Assembly: GCA_018524725.1 (NCBI GenBank)
Contig: JAEUWP010000054.1
Location: 89,598-153,597, forward strand
DNA from: Podaxis mareebaensis
Taxonomy: Eukaryota; Basidiomycota; Agaricomycetes; Agaricales; Agaricaceae
DNA: 64,000 bases
Direction of reading: 5' to 3'
Below the pieces are notes generated by a model. It had not been told where the DNA came from. It did not search any database and saw only the letters and a program-made list of their open reading frames with translations. How positions within the stretch are numbered: the first letter of the stretch is position 1; each line of letters starts with the position of its first letter. Position numbers and translations under genes: made by a program. This document shows positions 1 through 11,895 of the stretch, piece after piece.

Positions 1-314
1 ACAGCGAATGCACGGCAGGGCTTATCTCTATCGTCTGTGACTTCTTGCAACCTCATTTACAGGTTTGACAATGGTTAAGACGTGCCATTGTGTTTCGTTA
101 CTTAGACATACCTCTGTATCATTCTTGACAAGAGCAGCCTAATATCACAAGACCTTTTACCGCTTGAGTTACAAAGACACAGAGGAAATGGGATTGATGA
201 CGTTGGAACACTTGATTTCCCGTTTAGGGCGGAGATGATTGTTGCGTCTTTCGTTTAACTCCCATCGCGCCGTTGTACTGTTCCCAAGTTCCATAACTCT
301 GTCGGGTGCTCACC
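1..314. other. Upstream flank of first gene, no gene seen
   Basis: No convincing coding exon is visible. It probably holds the promoter and 5' leader of the oxygenase gene that starts at 315, and perhaps the far end of a gene to the left of the window. Confidence 0.4.
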
Positions 315-1334
315 ATGGCCAGGAATAAAGCAGCGAAGAAGGCAACCACTACCACCACTGCCACTGCCACTGCTTCAATCACCGAAACACCAGTTTCGCA
401 ATCGACATCAGTCGTTTTCCCCAAGTTATCTCCAAAGGAGGAACTTGAATGCCGGACAGTCCTTGATGACCAGATATTGGTCGCAGATGTATGCCACAGT
501 CGCCCTTTCTCGAAGATTCATTCGTGATACTCAACGCAATGTCAGGAATTCTTTTCTCCAGCAGAATGCAAAGCCTTTGTCAGGTTCATTGACGGTCTCC
601 CACTCGAGCTTACACCACCGAAGAAGAAAGGAGAAGCTGAGCGAGTTAATCGTATGTCGCTCTATCCACATATCGCGACGGACAACATTGTTGATAGCAA
701 CAGGCAGATTTTCTGTAACATCCCTAGATTTCGCCAAGAACCTACATAGCCTCCTCACACCACATCTTCCATCGTTTCCGTACCCTACATCGGCAAAGAA
801 AGTGAACACGGATGCACCGCGACATCCACACTCATTCAACTCGAATATTAGGGTGTATAAATATGAACCTGGACAGTATTTTGGGTGAGTTAACTTGTCT
901 TTGCCAGTGCCATTCTGGACTAGTCCGTTGATGTTGGATCCCTACTATTAGCCCGCATTACGATGATTCTGTCCGCGATCCGTTGACTGGAGCCAAGTCA
1001 GAATGGACGTTGTTAATCTATTTGACCGGCGTCGAAGATGGCGTCAAGGGCGGCGAGGTTTGTCCCGCCATACTTGCGTGTGTTGCATCATGCTGATGCT
1101 ATACAGACGATCTTTTACAAGGAAGCAAGAGGGAAGCCTCGAGAAGAAATCGTTGCCCCATTAACTCGTGGTACCGCACTTCTCCATCGGTGGGTTTTCT
1201 CACTTCGGGAGCGTTGTTCTTAGATTCACGAGATGCTATTCAGGCATGGTCAAGAATGCATGTTGCATGAAGGGTCCCCCGTCAAAAGTGGCACGAAATA
1301 CGTACTCCGATCTGACTTGATGTTTATGCGATAG
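315..1334 (+). CDS. 2OG-Fe(II) oxygenase, prolyl 4-hydroxylase-like
   Basis: Predicted non-haem iron, 2-oxoglutarate-dependent dioxygenase of the P4Hc type; the substrate is unknown. Six exons fit one 246-aa frame: 315-488, 546-651, 704-884, 952-1057, 1107-1189 and 1244-1334. The N-terminus is a low-complexity Lys/Thr/Ala stretch without a signal peptide, so a cytosolic or nuclear protein is likely. The iron ligands appear as HYD in PHYDDS near residue 155, and a distal His in the LLHRHGQECMLHEG segment. A basic residue for 2-oxoglutarate follows in GTKYVLRSDL close to the C-terminus. That order and spacing are what the family requires. The ATG at 315 is the first in frame. The gene converges on RRP3, with only 63 bp between their stops. 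Family is sure, biological role is not. Confidence 0.85.
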
Positions 1335-1397
1335 TTCAGTATTTTCTTGTATAACACTGGACAGCAACGAACCAGCACACGAGAAACATATATTATA

Positions 1398-2965
1398 TCA
1401 CCTCCCTCCCTTTGACTTTTTCCTCTTCACCGGCATCCCCGCTTCCACAACATCATCGTCCCTATCCTGGTCATCCTTCCCACCTCCGCCCTCCCTTCTT
1501 CGCTTTCGCCCTTTATTCCCGCTTGCAGCCTGTTCCCTCAACTCAGCAATAGCCACACGACCAGCCTCATTCACACGCTCCTTCAACAGCGCAATTTCCT
1601 GATCATCCGTTGGCCATAATTCCATCTTTTTCCCGATAACCTGTTCTATCCGTTGCACAAGCTCGACGTCGTACTGCGTCACGAGTGTTATCGATTTTCC
1701 TGCCCGCCCGGCACGGGCTGTTCGGCCTACACGGTGGATGTAGTCTTTCGAGTGTGTTGGGATATCGAAGTTGATTACGACGTCGACGGAGGGAATGTCG
1801 AGACCTCTGTATGTAGTTCACAGTTATTATGATATAGGCAGTATATAGGTGCAAGCGATTGGGACGTACCGACTTGCGACGTCGGTTGCTACTAGCACTT
1901 TTCGGCCTCCGCTTTTGAATTTTCCGAGAGCACCTAACCGTTGACTCTGGGATAATTGACCATGTAGGGGCACTGCAGGGAATCCTAGCGTCCGTAGAAT
2001 TATCGATAATCTATCAAGGGGTGAGAGGTGGACTTCTTTAGAGTGGATAAACATACCGAGATGCATCATTGACGGTACGGGTAAAAATAATGATAGAGTT
2101 TTGCGCTAGGGTGTTGGCCAAGTATACAAGGTAAGCATCTTTGTCTTTGAGTGGCATGAGGAGATAATATTGAAGGAGGGTGGAAACGGTTTGATATCTA
2201 AAGGTGGCACGTAAATCAAACCTCAGCATAGGAGGAAAGGTAACCTACTTTGTAGAAACTTCGACACGAACAGGATTTGACAAACTAGCCCGTTGGAGTT
2301 TGGCTACTTTTGTTGTCATGGTCGCAGAGAAGAGATAGGTAGTTCGCTCTTTGGGTATGAGCTTGAGGATCTTGTCAATGCTTGGACCAAAATCCATGTC
2401 CAATAAACGATCTGCTTCGTCTAGAACCTGGACCAAATCAGTACTGGCAGGCTCCTGAGCTGAGAGTACATACCAGGAATTTGATATTCCGCAGATTGAA
2501 TCCCTTAGTTTTCTCCAAGTGATCCATCAAACGTCCAGGCGTAGCCACAACGATATGGGGTCGTTTCGCCAAAGTGATAGCTTGCGTGGGCATATCCATT
2601 CCTCCGACAATAACAGCACATCGGACGCCCATAGCCGATCCCAGGGATTCAAACTGCTGCGCTATTTGGTATGCAAGCTCGCGAGTAGGAGCAAGCACGC
2701 ACGCAAAGAGACCTTTTGGTTCTTCCCATAGCTTTTGTAAGATAGGCAATGCAAAGGCTGCTGTTTTTCCTGAACCTGTGGCAGCAACACCAATGATGTC
2801 TCGTCCCTCCAGAGCATGTGGCAGGGCCTCAGTTTGGATTTCGGTCGGTGTTTTGAAGTTGAGTTGTTCTAGTGCCTCGAGAAGCGGCTTTATCAGTCCT
2901 AGAGATTTGAACGTCACTGGGGGCGCTGGAGATGTCGATGTGCTGGCTTCTTCGGGCGACGGCAT
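1398..2965 (-). CDS. RRP3: DEAD-box ATP-dependent rRNA helicase RRP3 (DDX47 family)
   Basis: Nucleolar RNA helicase needed for 18S rRNA maturation, judged by family. Five exons (2474-2965, 2249-2427, 2057-2197, 1870-2010, 1398-1806) give 453 aa. All helicase motifs are readable in order: the Q motif PTEIQ, motif [20 protein letters not shown], motif II DEAD, SAT, ATDVASRGLD and [10 protein letters not shown]. The C-terminus is strongly basic (KRRR, KRKKSK), typical of this nucleolar subfamily. The chosen start at 2965 gives a short Ser/Thr/Pro leader before the Q motif. The frame is open a little further upstream but has no ATG there. It is divergent from TRS130, with 177 bp between the two start codons, so the two probably share a bidirectional promoter. 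Assignment to RRP3 rather than another DEAD-box protein rests on overall resemblance. Confidence 0.92.
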
Positions 2966-3142
2966 TGCTGCTGGAGTACCAAAGAGTACCAAGATACTTG
3001 TATGTGGACTGGAAAGACGGGACCAGATTTTTTGATAGTACGTTTCCCACGATCAATATAATGACGACTGGGATCAGCCTGTACCCTAACAAGCCTTGAC
3101 CTTGACCCTCGTACTGAGCGCCCCAGTCCTTTTGCAGGCATA

Positions 3143-6100
3143 ATGGCGGAAAACCGTGCCATTGTGACATATACGACGGCCCCCACTTTCTTGTTGACCG
3201 GAGCATGGAAGCAAATCCAGGCTGTCCTCAAGGCACAATTCCCGCTCCGTAATATCCACTGGAAACCGCCTTCTCGCTCGTCAGTTTTGACGATCCAAGA
3301 GCTTGACGTCAAATTTGTACCATTCGAAAGCGTCCGGGATGAGCATGCTTCTCAGATACCCACGACTTTGTTGGAGAAACCGCTGCTACATATCTATGTT
3401 GTCACTTGCGAGGTATTGCCTTGGGGTCTTTGGCACGTATGCTCAATTTGCTGACACGGATTATAGCCTGGGGACCTGGAGACGTACAAAAATACTGTAA
3501 AAAAGCAGGTGAAGGAGTGGCACAACGCGGTCGTGTCCCGCAGGAACCAGGAATGGCTCATCTTGCATCTCGTGAAAGGCGACACACCTGCTTCTCACAG
3601 TGGGAAGCTCTTCCAACTCAAGGGATCGGTTCTGGATAAGCTTAGGACAGACTTCAACCAAGACAAACGTGATCGGTGCGCGTATACGGTCTTTTCATTC
3701 AAACAGTATTAAACGGGGGATTATTAGATGCATACAGGTTACATGGTCAACCGCGAATGATAGCCCTTTGGCATGGGGCGAGTTTGGAAACAAAGTCAAA
3801 GATGGTCTCATGGCTGCGTTTGACGTAGCTGTCAGTCATAGAGAAGAGGAGGTTCGACGGTCGGAGGCTCAACAACAAATGCCAGGGTGGAATTTCTGCA
3901 CATTCTTCATCCTCAAAGTAGGTTTCCTGGCCGTTTTGGAGCGCCTTTGACTTACTAATACTAGGAAAGCTTGGCGAGTTCATTTGAAGGAATGAATCTC
4001 CTTGAGGAAGCATTGCTACAATTCGACGAACTGGAAGAAACGTTCAATCACGTTTGGAGGGCGAAGAATTTCTCTTGGTTCGGAACACTTATCAATGTCG
4101 GTCCGGAAGATGACACCCTGCCTCTGCTATCGGTGACAAAGAAACCCTACCGTGACCTCATTCTTGCGAATACAATTTCCGTGTTCGATTTCCGAACCTT
4201 CCTCCTCGGCCGCCGATGCGAGCTCCTAGCCAAGTTGGGACGCATCAACGACATCGCCGCCAACGCGTCGAGCTTTCTTGCAAAGTTCAGTCAGCGGCTC
4301 CGTGTAGTAGCTGTACGTCAATGATGGTTCTCCGTTTCATGATGTCCGACTCTCAACCATATTTCTAGGACACTCTCCCATTGTTCTTTATCGAGTCCTG
4401 GATCTATTCTTCTTCCCTGAGCGTTGTTCAACAATATGACCTCTGGTTCCCTTCTTCGGTGGATGGCAATAAACCAAACTCACTATATGCAAGCAAAGGA
4501 GAGCTATATGAGCTGGCTCGGCGTCAGGTGAATTGTACTTTGAAATGTGCTGCCTGCTAAACGCTCAGAGCGTCTTCAGCTTGATGCAATCGGCGTTCAC
4601 GTCGGACACTTACCAGCAAAGCCACCCTTTTCTGTGGGCCCATCATCTCAATCCAGTTCATCCAAAGCCAACTCGAAGTCGTCCATCAGCAACAAAGAAC
4701 TGCTAGAAGCCATTCGAGACCGGGAAACTTTTTACAAGGTTTACGTTGACGTGACCAACCGTGCCATTTCTATGTACACCAAAGCTGGTCGACGAAAGTC
4801 AGCTCTGAAGCTTCACGGAAGTCTAGCCGCCCTTGATCTGTATGTCGGTCCCTCATCTGAAAGCCTTAACTAATGGCCCCCCCATACAGGCATCGAGGTC
4901 AATATACTGCGGCACTCACGACTTACAGCTCTCTGCCTGCCCATTATGCCCCGCATACGTGGACTGCACTCGAATCATACATGCTCTCGCGAGCGCTGGA
5001 TACACACACTGAGATGAAGCAGCCGAGGGACAATGAATGGATGCATAATTTGCTCTCGTACCTCAAAAGTTTCATCGAGCACCAGGGCAGCGAACTGCTC
5101 ATACACGAGGACGACAAGATTGAATATGTCTCACGACTGGTGTCCTCCTTAACAGATGCTGCTAATGATTTAGAGTCAGGTGGGTCTATATAAATAGAAC
5201 TTTTAACTATAGTCTGACCCATTGCAGAAATCGTTCTGCCTGAACACCAAATCCTGTCACTAGAGATAGGACCCGATGCGGAGTTGGCGGGGACACAAGA
5301 CGGGGTATACATCAATCTACGCGTTCTAAACAGGCTACCTTGTGTGAGTGTCATTACACCAGTGGAGGTTGCAACTTAGCTTATACTTTAGCTAGAACTT
5401 GTCCATTAGCGGTATGGCAGTGACTGTTACCGGCCGCGAATCGGAGAAGTATAAATTTACAGCTCCTGCATTCGACCTTGTCCCCGGCAGGAACACGCTG
5501 CGGCTCTTCTGCTCTGTGAGTTCATTTTGTTCATCCCAAGGTGAAACATGTTCTGAATCTACTCAGGCCGTTGTAATGGGCAAATACCTGATTCAATCCA
5601 CTGAAATCCGCGTCGGAAATCTTGTATTCCATTGGGATCACCGAAGGACTCATGCTAAGTCGTCAACGTCAAGTAAACGGTCCAATGCAATTATCCGCGT
5701 ACCCCAAGACATTCATGCATTAGATGTTACGGTTGACCAGTCAACACGAAGTAGGTGCTCATGCTGTTTCCTCAACCAATCATTGATGTTTAAGCCAGTC
5801 GAGCTCGGCAAGCCCCCAACTATACTAGTCACAGTCTCGACTGGGAGGAACAACCCTGATCGTCTGAAACTGCGCCTAGTCTGCCCAAACACAACTTGGA
5901 GGTACACTGAGGCACATACGGAAGGTATGTTCCGATCTTTGAACCCTTGCGGAATTCTGGCCTGACCGGCACCTCTCCAAGGCGAGGACATCAAACTGGA
6001 ACCTGAGGACGATAGTCTCGTATTGCGCGGCCTTGAGGAGGATGAGGAGTATTCCCTCATTCTTCCTCACTCCGACTCTTCTGCATCGCATGACTTGGTA

Positions 6101-7676
6101 TGTCTTGATCTTGCATAACTCGTGCTGGGTGCTGATCTCGTACGAAACGAGCAGAAAATTAACATTGAAGTGGAATGGACGACGAAAGAGCAACCATCGC
6201 TCGAACGCAAACTCTTTTTGACTCGGGTATTATTCACCACGTTGCCTATCTCAGTCAATGTACAAGATTTCTTTAGAGGGCCAAGGTTAGAAAATGACCC
6301 TGTTTACGACACGATTCACTTTAACTGAACCCTTTGCGGTAGATTGATATCGAAGTTTACAGTTTCCACGACGAGTCACCAACACATCCGGATCGCGTCG
6401 GCAGAACTAGAAGTACCATCGAACGGCATCGACAGTGTTGTGATCACCTCCCCGTCACCGAATTCAAAAATTGTCGTGGGTAGTATCTATCGCTGCCAAC
6501 AAACACACAAGCTGACTTGACCCAGACCGTAACGCCAATGCAACCCGCGAGCTTCCTCTTTTCTATAGATTCTCGCTTGGGTCCTGGTATGTAATGCTTC
6601 TTGTTCGTCCGTGATCGAGCCACTTACCTCCTGTAGTGCAAGAATCCCTGACACTCGTGATTAAGTACCGCCTTTTACGCGCTGGTACGTGATACCTGAT
6701 GTTTTGGCTTCTATCTCCTGACGTCCTGGCAGAGGTGAAAAATCTTATCGAGCAAGAAGTCAAAGCCATTTTGGATCAGGATGAGTCAAAGACCCTATAT
6801 GCGCCTTTGGTCAGCCATCTCGTCGAAGCGCTTGGGAATGATGCTTCTTGGGTTGAATTATATGGCGTGACGGGCGAGCTCATTGTCCCTGAGATGCCGC
6901 AAGACGCAGAATTCGGGGAGAAGCTAGCTATTGTGAAAAAGGTGAGTCATCTTCCCTTAAAAACATACTTCTGATTAATTGAGGTGGGGACTTCTCATTT
7001 AGGTGTTGGCGCAGCATCAACATTCTGGCAGCATTGAGGGGAATTGGCGAGAGATCAGAATACCAGTTGATGTACCCCAGATGCATGTAGGTGTACCGTG
7101 TTCTGATTTTGCCACAACCTGCCTAACTGCCTTTCCATTCTTACTTCTATAATCGTAGATTGTAGCCGCAGCGCGCGTCGACATCTTAGCAACGCCATTT
7201 GGCAGTGTCACAGCTTCTGGATCTGCCTCTCTATATGCAGGACAACCCATTTCTGCAGAGCTCAGGATTGACACCTCTTTCCATTGGGGTCCTAGTGCGA
7301 ATGGCGAGGATCAAAAGTTCGTCATGCGATATAATGTTGAAGAAACAATCCGAGATTGGCTCATTAGCGGTCCGAAGCGGGGCGAATTTGTTGCGAAGGC
7401 AAGTTCGGTATATCTCGTGGAATGTAGGCTGAACCGATCCGGCTCTTCTAGGACAACGGTTCGTTCACAACACAAATCACTTTGCTGGCGCTACACCATG
7501 GGGAGCTCGCACTGCCTAAGGTCCATGTTTCGGCTCTCCCGGTAACAGGGGAGGCAACGATGAGTTCTTTGGCCGTACCGACTACGGAGGTCTTTCAAGT
7601 CCATGGTGCTGAAAGGGTATTGATACTTCCCCGCGGAGGTAGGAGCACATTTATTGTAGGGATGGGGTCAACATGA
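3143..7676 (+). CDS. TRS130: TRAPP II complex subunit Trs130/TRAPPC10
   Basis: Large subunit of the TRAPP II tethering complex, which acts as a Rab guanine-nucleotide exchange factor at the late Golgi. The protein starts MAENRAIVTYTTAPTF and ends at 7676, spread over many exons with introns of about 50-60 nt, and is roughly 1,200 residues long. The N-terminal third contains TRAPPC10 family signatures, for example DKRDRCIQVTW spliced across the intron near 3677-3727, and PGWNFCTFFILKESLA. The C-terminal half is beta-rich, as in the Ig-like C-terminal region of TRAPPC10. One junction helps model building: the acceptor near 3727 (ttattag), not the nearer ag at 3738, preserves the frame. Recognised from family resemblance over the whole length; exact exon borders are approximate. 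Confidence 0.9.
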
Positions 7677-7808
7677 TTGTAGCCTTTGACTACGGTTTCC
7701 GCGATATGTTTTCTTCCGGAGCTTCAATGCAGTCTTGTCGTCAAATAGGAGCTACGTCAGATCTAAAAAGAAAGGAAAGAACAAAAAAGACGTCCATACT
7801 AAACGCAC

Positions 7809-7895
7809 TGCCCCAGTGAGGCTCGAACTCACGACCTTCCGATTGCATTAGGTAAGGTAACAGTCGGACGCTGTAACCAACTCAGCCATGGGGCA
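7809..7895 (-). tRNA. tRNA-Asn (GUU) with 14-nt intron
   Basis: On the minus strand a cloverleaf forms with acceptor stem TGCCCCA/TGGGGCA, D arm GCTG...CAGC, and anticodon stem TCCGA/TCGGA. The anticodon loop reads C-T-GTT-A. A 14-nt intron (7844-7857) lies right after the nucleotide 3' of the anticodon, the canonical nuclear position. The T loop is TTCGAGC. The mature RNA would be 73 nt before CCA addition. Confidence 0.93.
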
Positions 7896-8311
7896 CTTGC
7901 TTAAATGGGTAATAGCAGCAACCATGTTATTGCATATTGACACAGCTTGCCACAGTACATCACCCAGTGCAACAACCACCCGAGATGAATCCCCAAATAA
8001 AAGAAATTAGGTCCAGTGATTAGCAGTTATCAAGGAAAAACAATACAAACAATATATGTATCTAAGAAGTTACTGGACCCATAAAACCTAATGTACACAT
8101 TTTCTTCAACCCCACCGCAATGAGTATTGGGGATCCCAGAGGGCATGCAACTGTTGATCAAGAGTTGAAATTGTGCTAGTCCGAATATCTTTCAATTGTA
8201 ACATGCTTGCTATGATGGTCAGACGTTGAAAGGTTGTGTCGGAAGCCTAATAGGCTGATCATACGGTCGATACATTACTATATGTGCCTTACCTGCAAAA
8301 TAGGTCTCTAG
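7896..8311. other. Spacer between tRNA genes
   Basis: AT-rich spacer between tRNA-Asn and the first tRNA-Ser. No open reading frame of note and no repeat family that I can identify. Confidence 0.4.
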
Positions 8312-8406
8312 GTCACCTTGCCGGAGTGGTTAACGGGATCGCCTGCTACCATATTAGCTGCTAGCGGTTGGTCTTTGACCGCGAGTGTTCGAATCGCTCA
8401 GGTGAC
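8312..8406 (+). tRNA. tRNA-Ser (GCU), copy 1, with 14-nt intron
   Basis: Acceptor stem GTCACCT/AGGTGAC. The anticodon stem ATCGC pairs with GCGGT through one wobble, and the loop reads C-T-GCT-A. A 14-nt intron lies at 8349-8362, one base 3' of the anticodon. A long variable arm (GGTC TTT GACC) identifies a class II tRNA, which for anticodon GCU means serine. The T arm is GAGTG-TTCGAAT-CGCTC. Confidence 0.94.
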
Positions 8407-8712
8407 GTCATTTTTGCATCTTGCACGGTTGTTTTGAGCTGGAGGTGGCCGGTGAAGACGATCTGAAATTCTGATCCTGACTGCATCTCTTATACACCTG
8501 GACAGCACTCCTCTAACAGAATCATATACACGGGCTTCGTTCATGTGAGCCGTATGCATGCTGCTAACAGCGGACAAGGCAATTCCATACGGCTCCAAGT
8601 TGTGACAACTATACTGTGTCCCGTATATTAACCAAGTGGAGGGCCATGCTGGTTTTGGAAGTTGCCACGCCGAAAAAGGAAAAAAGGGTCTGTCGAGCGC
8701 CAAAAAAGAAGC
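8407..8712. other. Spacer between the inverted tRNA-Ser pair
   Basis: 306 bp separate the 3' ends of the two facing tRNA-Ser genes. An open frame that crosses into the tRNA has no family features and looks accidental. No other structure was found. Confidence 0.4.
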
Positions 8713-8807
8713 GTCACCTGAGCGATTCGAACACTCGCGGTCAAAGACCAACCGCTAGCAGCTACCGTAGTAGCAGGCGATCCCGTTAACCACTCCGGCA
8801 AAGTGAC
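8713..8807 (-). tRNA. tRNA-Ser (GCU), copy 2, with 14-nt intron
   Basis: Read on the minus strand, this is nearly the same gene as copy 1 in opposite orientation. The exonic parts differ only at acceptor position 6 (T instead of C, giving a T-G wobble). The first half of the 14-nt intron differs between copies while its last eight bases are shared. Anticodon, variable arm and T arm are identical to copy 1, so both should encode functional tRNA-Ser(GCU). Confidence 0.93.
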
Positions 8808-8982
8808 TCATTAAACAGCGGAGAAAAAACATTATATCACCGTCCCTCAAATTCCCACTCTTCCTTCGTCCCAAAGCTTAGATATGTATGTACACTGACT
8901 TCTGCAGGCTTTCAGTATATTTTGCACGATAAGCAAGGCGTATATTTAAGGAAGCTGTTCATCATCTTGATTTGCATATAAT

Positions 8983-10370
8983 TTACTGAGAATCCAAAAA
9001 CTCGTGCATGTACGCGACGAGTTTGTCCGTCTGCTCCTCAGTAATGGCGTTATACAGCGAGATGCGGATGCCTGTAAATACAAGGGACTTGTCAGAAAAA
9101 AAAAAAAGAACTACAGTTGAATGTCAAGAGACCAGCCTACCTCCGACAGAACTGTATTCAGGGCACACATCGAAATGGGTCAGCAAAATTGGCGAAAAGG
9201 GTCAACAACCAAAAAAAAAAAAGCTCACCGATGACCTTTCAACCCTGCCATACCCCTCTCCTCAGCACCCTGCAAGAACGCCTTCTCCTTCCCTTCTCCA
9301 AGCACCACAAAAACAACATTCATCCAACTCCTCGATCCCTTCTGCACATGTCCCCTGAACACCCCCTTCTCCTCCCCCTTCTCCAACGCCTCATACACCT
9401 TCTCCGCCTTCCTCCTATTCACATCCTCATAATACTTCAACCCGCCTAACGCCTGATTCCTCTTTAACACCAACCCTGCGATATAAATAGACAACACCGG
9501 TGGCGTATTATAAACGCTCTTCCCATCTGCCAATGTCTTGTACGAAAGGGTAATGGGGACGGGTTGAGCACCGAGTTTGGCAGCAGCGTCCACATCGACA
9601 ATACAATCATTCCGCACAATCAAAATGGTCAATCCAGCAGGACCTATATTTTTCTGTGCGCCCGCATAAATCACCGCATGGTCCGCGAGCCTCGGGATCG
9701 GGCGCGACATGAAACTAGACGAATAATCAGCCACCAAAGGCAAGAGCTTCTGGTCCTGTTGTGGAAGGAGGTGGAACGGGAATGTCCCTTCGACGGATTT
9801 GCCGTCTTTATCGACCGATTCCGCTGCGTGGTTGAACTGAACACCATTCACAGTTTCGTTTTCGCAGTAATATATGAGCGCTGGGTTTGCTGAGAACTTG
9901 TACGCTTCGTGAGGCGGGATGTTATCAAAGGACTTGGAGTCCTTCGAATGAACCCTCCCATCGGCCGCAATGTTGACTTTTCCACCGCCGAGCCTCAATG
10001 CTTCGGTATATGCGGCTTTGCTCCACGAGCCTGTAAGAACATAATCCAACCCGCGTTCTTCTTCTTTAATGTCCGGGTAAAGCAACCTATGACGTGCGAG
10101 GAGGTTGAGAACGACGGCGGAGAATTGGCCAGTACCGCCGCCTTGTGTGAAGAAGATGGAGTGGGTGGGTGGGACGTCGAGTTGTTGTCTGATGAGCGCC
10201 TCGACGTTGGAAAGATAAGATGTAAATTCTGGCGAGCGGTGGGAAATCTCGGCGATCCCGATGCCTGTATTTTCGAAGTTAAGGAGGCCCTTGGTTGCTT
10301 CTTCCAAGACGGGGTCAGGCAATGCCGAGGGGCCTGCACCGAAGTTGATGACTCGCGACGATGTCGACAT
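8983..10370 (-). CDS. SER1: Phosphoserine aminotransferase
   Basis: PLP enzyme converting 3-phosphohydroxypyruvate plus glutamate to phosphoserine plus 2-oxoglutarate, the second step of serine synthesis. It starts MSTSSRVINFGAGPSALP, a typical N-terminus for the family, and has the Schiff-base lysine in AGAQKNIGPAG. Three exons (9229-10370, 9141-9151, 8983-9071) give 413 aa, the expected length. The middle exon is only 11 nt. It is needed to spell the conserved GHRSVGGIR segment: exon 1 ends GHR minus one base, the microexon gives SVG, and exon 3 resumes GIRISLYNA. Both flanking introns carry long poly-pyrimidine runs (T12-13). No targeting peptide is seen, so it is cytosolic. Confidence 0.96.
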
Positions 10371-11146
10371 TTGGGTTTAAGATCGTGGGTTGCTGATCAT
10401 GCAGTCATATATCTATTTCAAGGGAACAATGGCCTTAGTCATTTCGCATCAATGATGATGAGATGTGTATCTTGTGAAGACAACTGGTCTCGACCAATTC
10501 TCGTTCCTTGTCGAGTCATAAATACGAGTGTATTGCGTGAACGGAGGTACATGCGTGTATGTACGTGAAAACATGCAATAATCTGCGAGTGATATACGGA
10601 GCAACGGACAAGTCATTATAAATCATGCGAACAACACAATGAACGAAAGCAGGGAGAAATCAGATGGGTCCGCGGACAATTGTCCATGGGATCGTTAAGA
10701 TGAGAACTATGCTAAGAACGAAGAGGCTGAGTCAGAGGCAGAAACAAAAGGACAAGTCGAGAAGCAGGATGCAAGGGGTTAATGCAAAGGAAAGCAGGGA
10801 AGATACAGAGCATATATGAGGACAATAAATCGGGGAAAAAGATGAAACGAACAAAAGGAGGGGTTATAAACAGCAAGTATTATAAGCAACAGCAGTGGCG
10901 GTTGTTCTAGGGTTTGTGTTAAATAGATAATTGAACTAATTATAGTGGAATATGTGCAATGATGCGAGTGGTGGCTGGGTAAGCGATGCCGAGTGGTTCA
11001 ATGCGATTGTGGGAGAGCGGAATAAAGCAGGTCATAGCAATGCGCAGCAGAAAGCAATATGGGTGCCAGCGCGGGTAAAAAAACAGCAGCAGATATAGCA
11101 TGAGTCGGAAATTTTGGTCGCCCAAGGGGCTAATCGTACAAGCAGA
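10371..11146. other. Intergenic, purine-rich
   Basis: The left part should be the promoter of the aminotransferase. The stretch from about 10600 to 10870 is rich in A and G on the plus strand, and probably includes the 3' UTR of the minus-strand gene ending at 11147. No gene is supported here. Confidence 0.4.
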
Positions 11147-11895
11147 TTACACTTCATCGTCGGTCACGGGCATGAGATGGCGAAACGTTACACGTGTGGG
11201 GTCGAATCGAGATGCAGGTGTGGACGGACGTGAGGGGGTATCACGAGGAAATAAATTATAGCTTGAGTGATCGCCGGGGTGGACATCCAAGTCCAATGAC
11301 GAAACCATGGGGCTGGACCTGGGTGACACCTTGCGACGACGTACTGGGCCAGGGCCCGATGGTCGAATATGGCAAGGTTCGGGATCAGGGATAAGAGAGA
11401 GATCAGCGATATCCCATGGATGGTCATGGCCGGGAGGAACATCAAGGGAAGCTATCCACGGTAGCTTATCAAAAGCGTGCAATGGTGAATGTTCCCTGCA
11501 GTAATCGACGCGTGACGCAAGGCGGCGACGGCGCAGAGAGTGTGAGGGAGCCTTTGAGCGGCGACGCGGGGTAGAGGTGCATGATGGCTTGGACATCATC
11601 TAATCGAGAACGGGGAGCGGTTAGAAGAGGCCGTGTTAAGAAAGGGGCCACGTACTGCGGAAGGAGGTCGTGAAAAGGGCTCTGGAGGGAGAGACGGGGA
11701 TCGAAGGCGGTTGTAGGACTGGACGGAACCATGCAGGTGAGCTGATGGGGGAAATCAGGGAAAGGGGTTGAGACGCACGATGGGGGCTTCCTTGTTGGCG
11801 CAATAAATAGGCGGGGGAGAGACAATGCGTATGGGGGAGGGTTCGTCGAGATCAAAGGCTGGGAGCAGAGGCTGTGGCGACAACAGGGCAGGCAT
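11147..11895 (-). CDS. Hypothetical Pro/Ser-rich protein
   Basis: Not recognised. A three-exon model (11779-11895, 11656-11718, 11147-11599) keeps a single frame of 210 aa. Both introns are in phase 0 with normal GT donors and AG acceptors, of 60 and 56 nt. It starts MPALLSPQPLLPAFDLDEPS. The middle is basic (RRRSKAPSHSLRRRRLAS), and the tail runs through PSTPASRFDPTRVTF to an acidic VTDDEV end. There is no signal peptide or membrane helix. The composition suggests a disordered regulatory or nuclear protein. The first two exons rest on splice consensus and open frame only, so the third exon is the most secure part. Confidence 0.6.

Noticed and set aside
8398..8751. 117-codon minus-strand open frame
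   Set aside because: Runs through both tRNA-Ser genes and has no protein features.
9909..10568. 219-codon plus-strand open frame
   Set aside because: Antisense to the phosphoserine aminotransferase coding exon; no family features.
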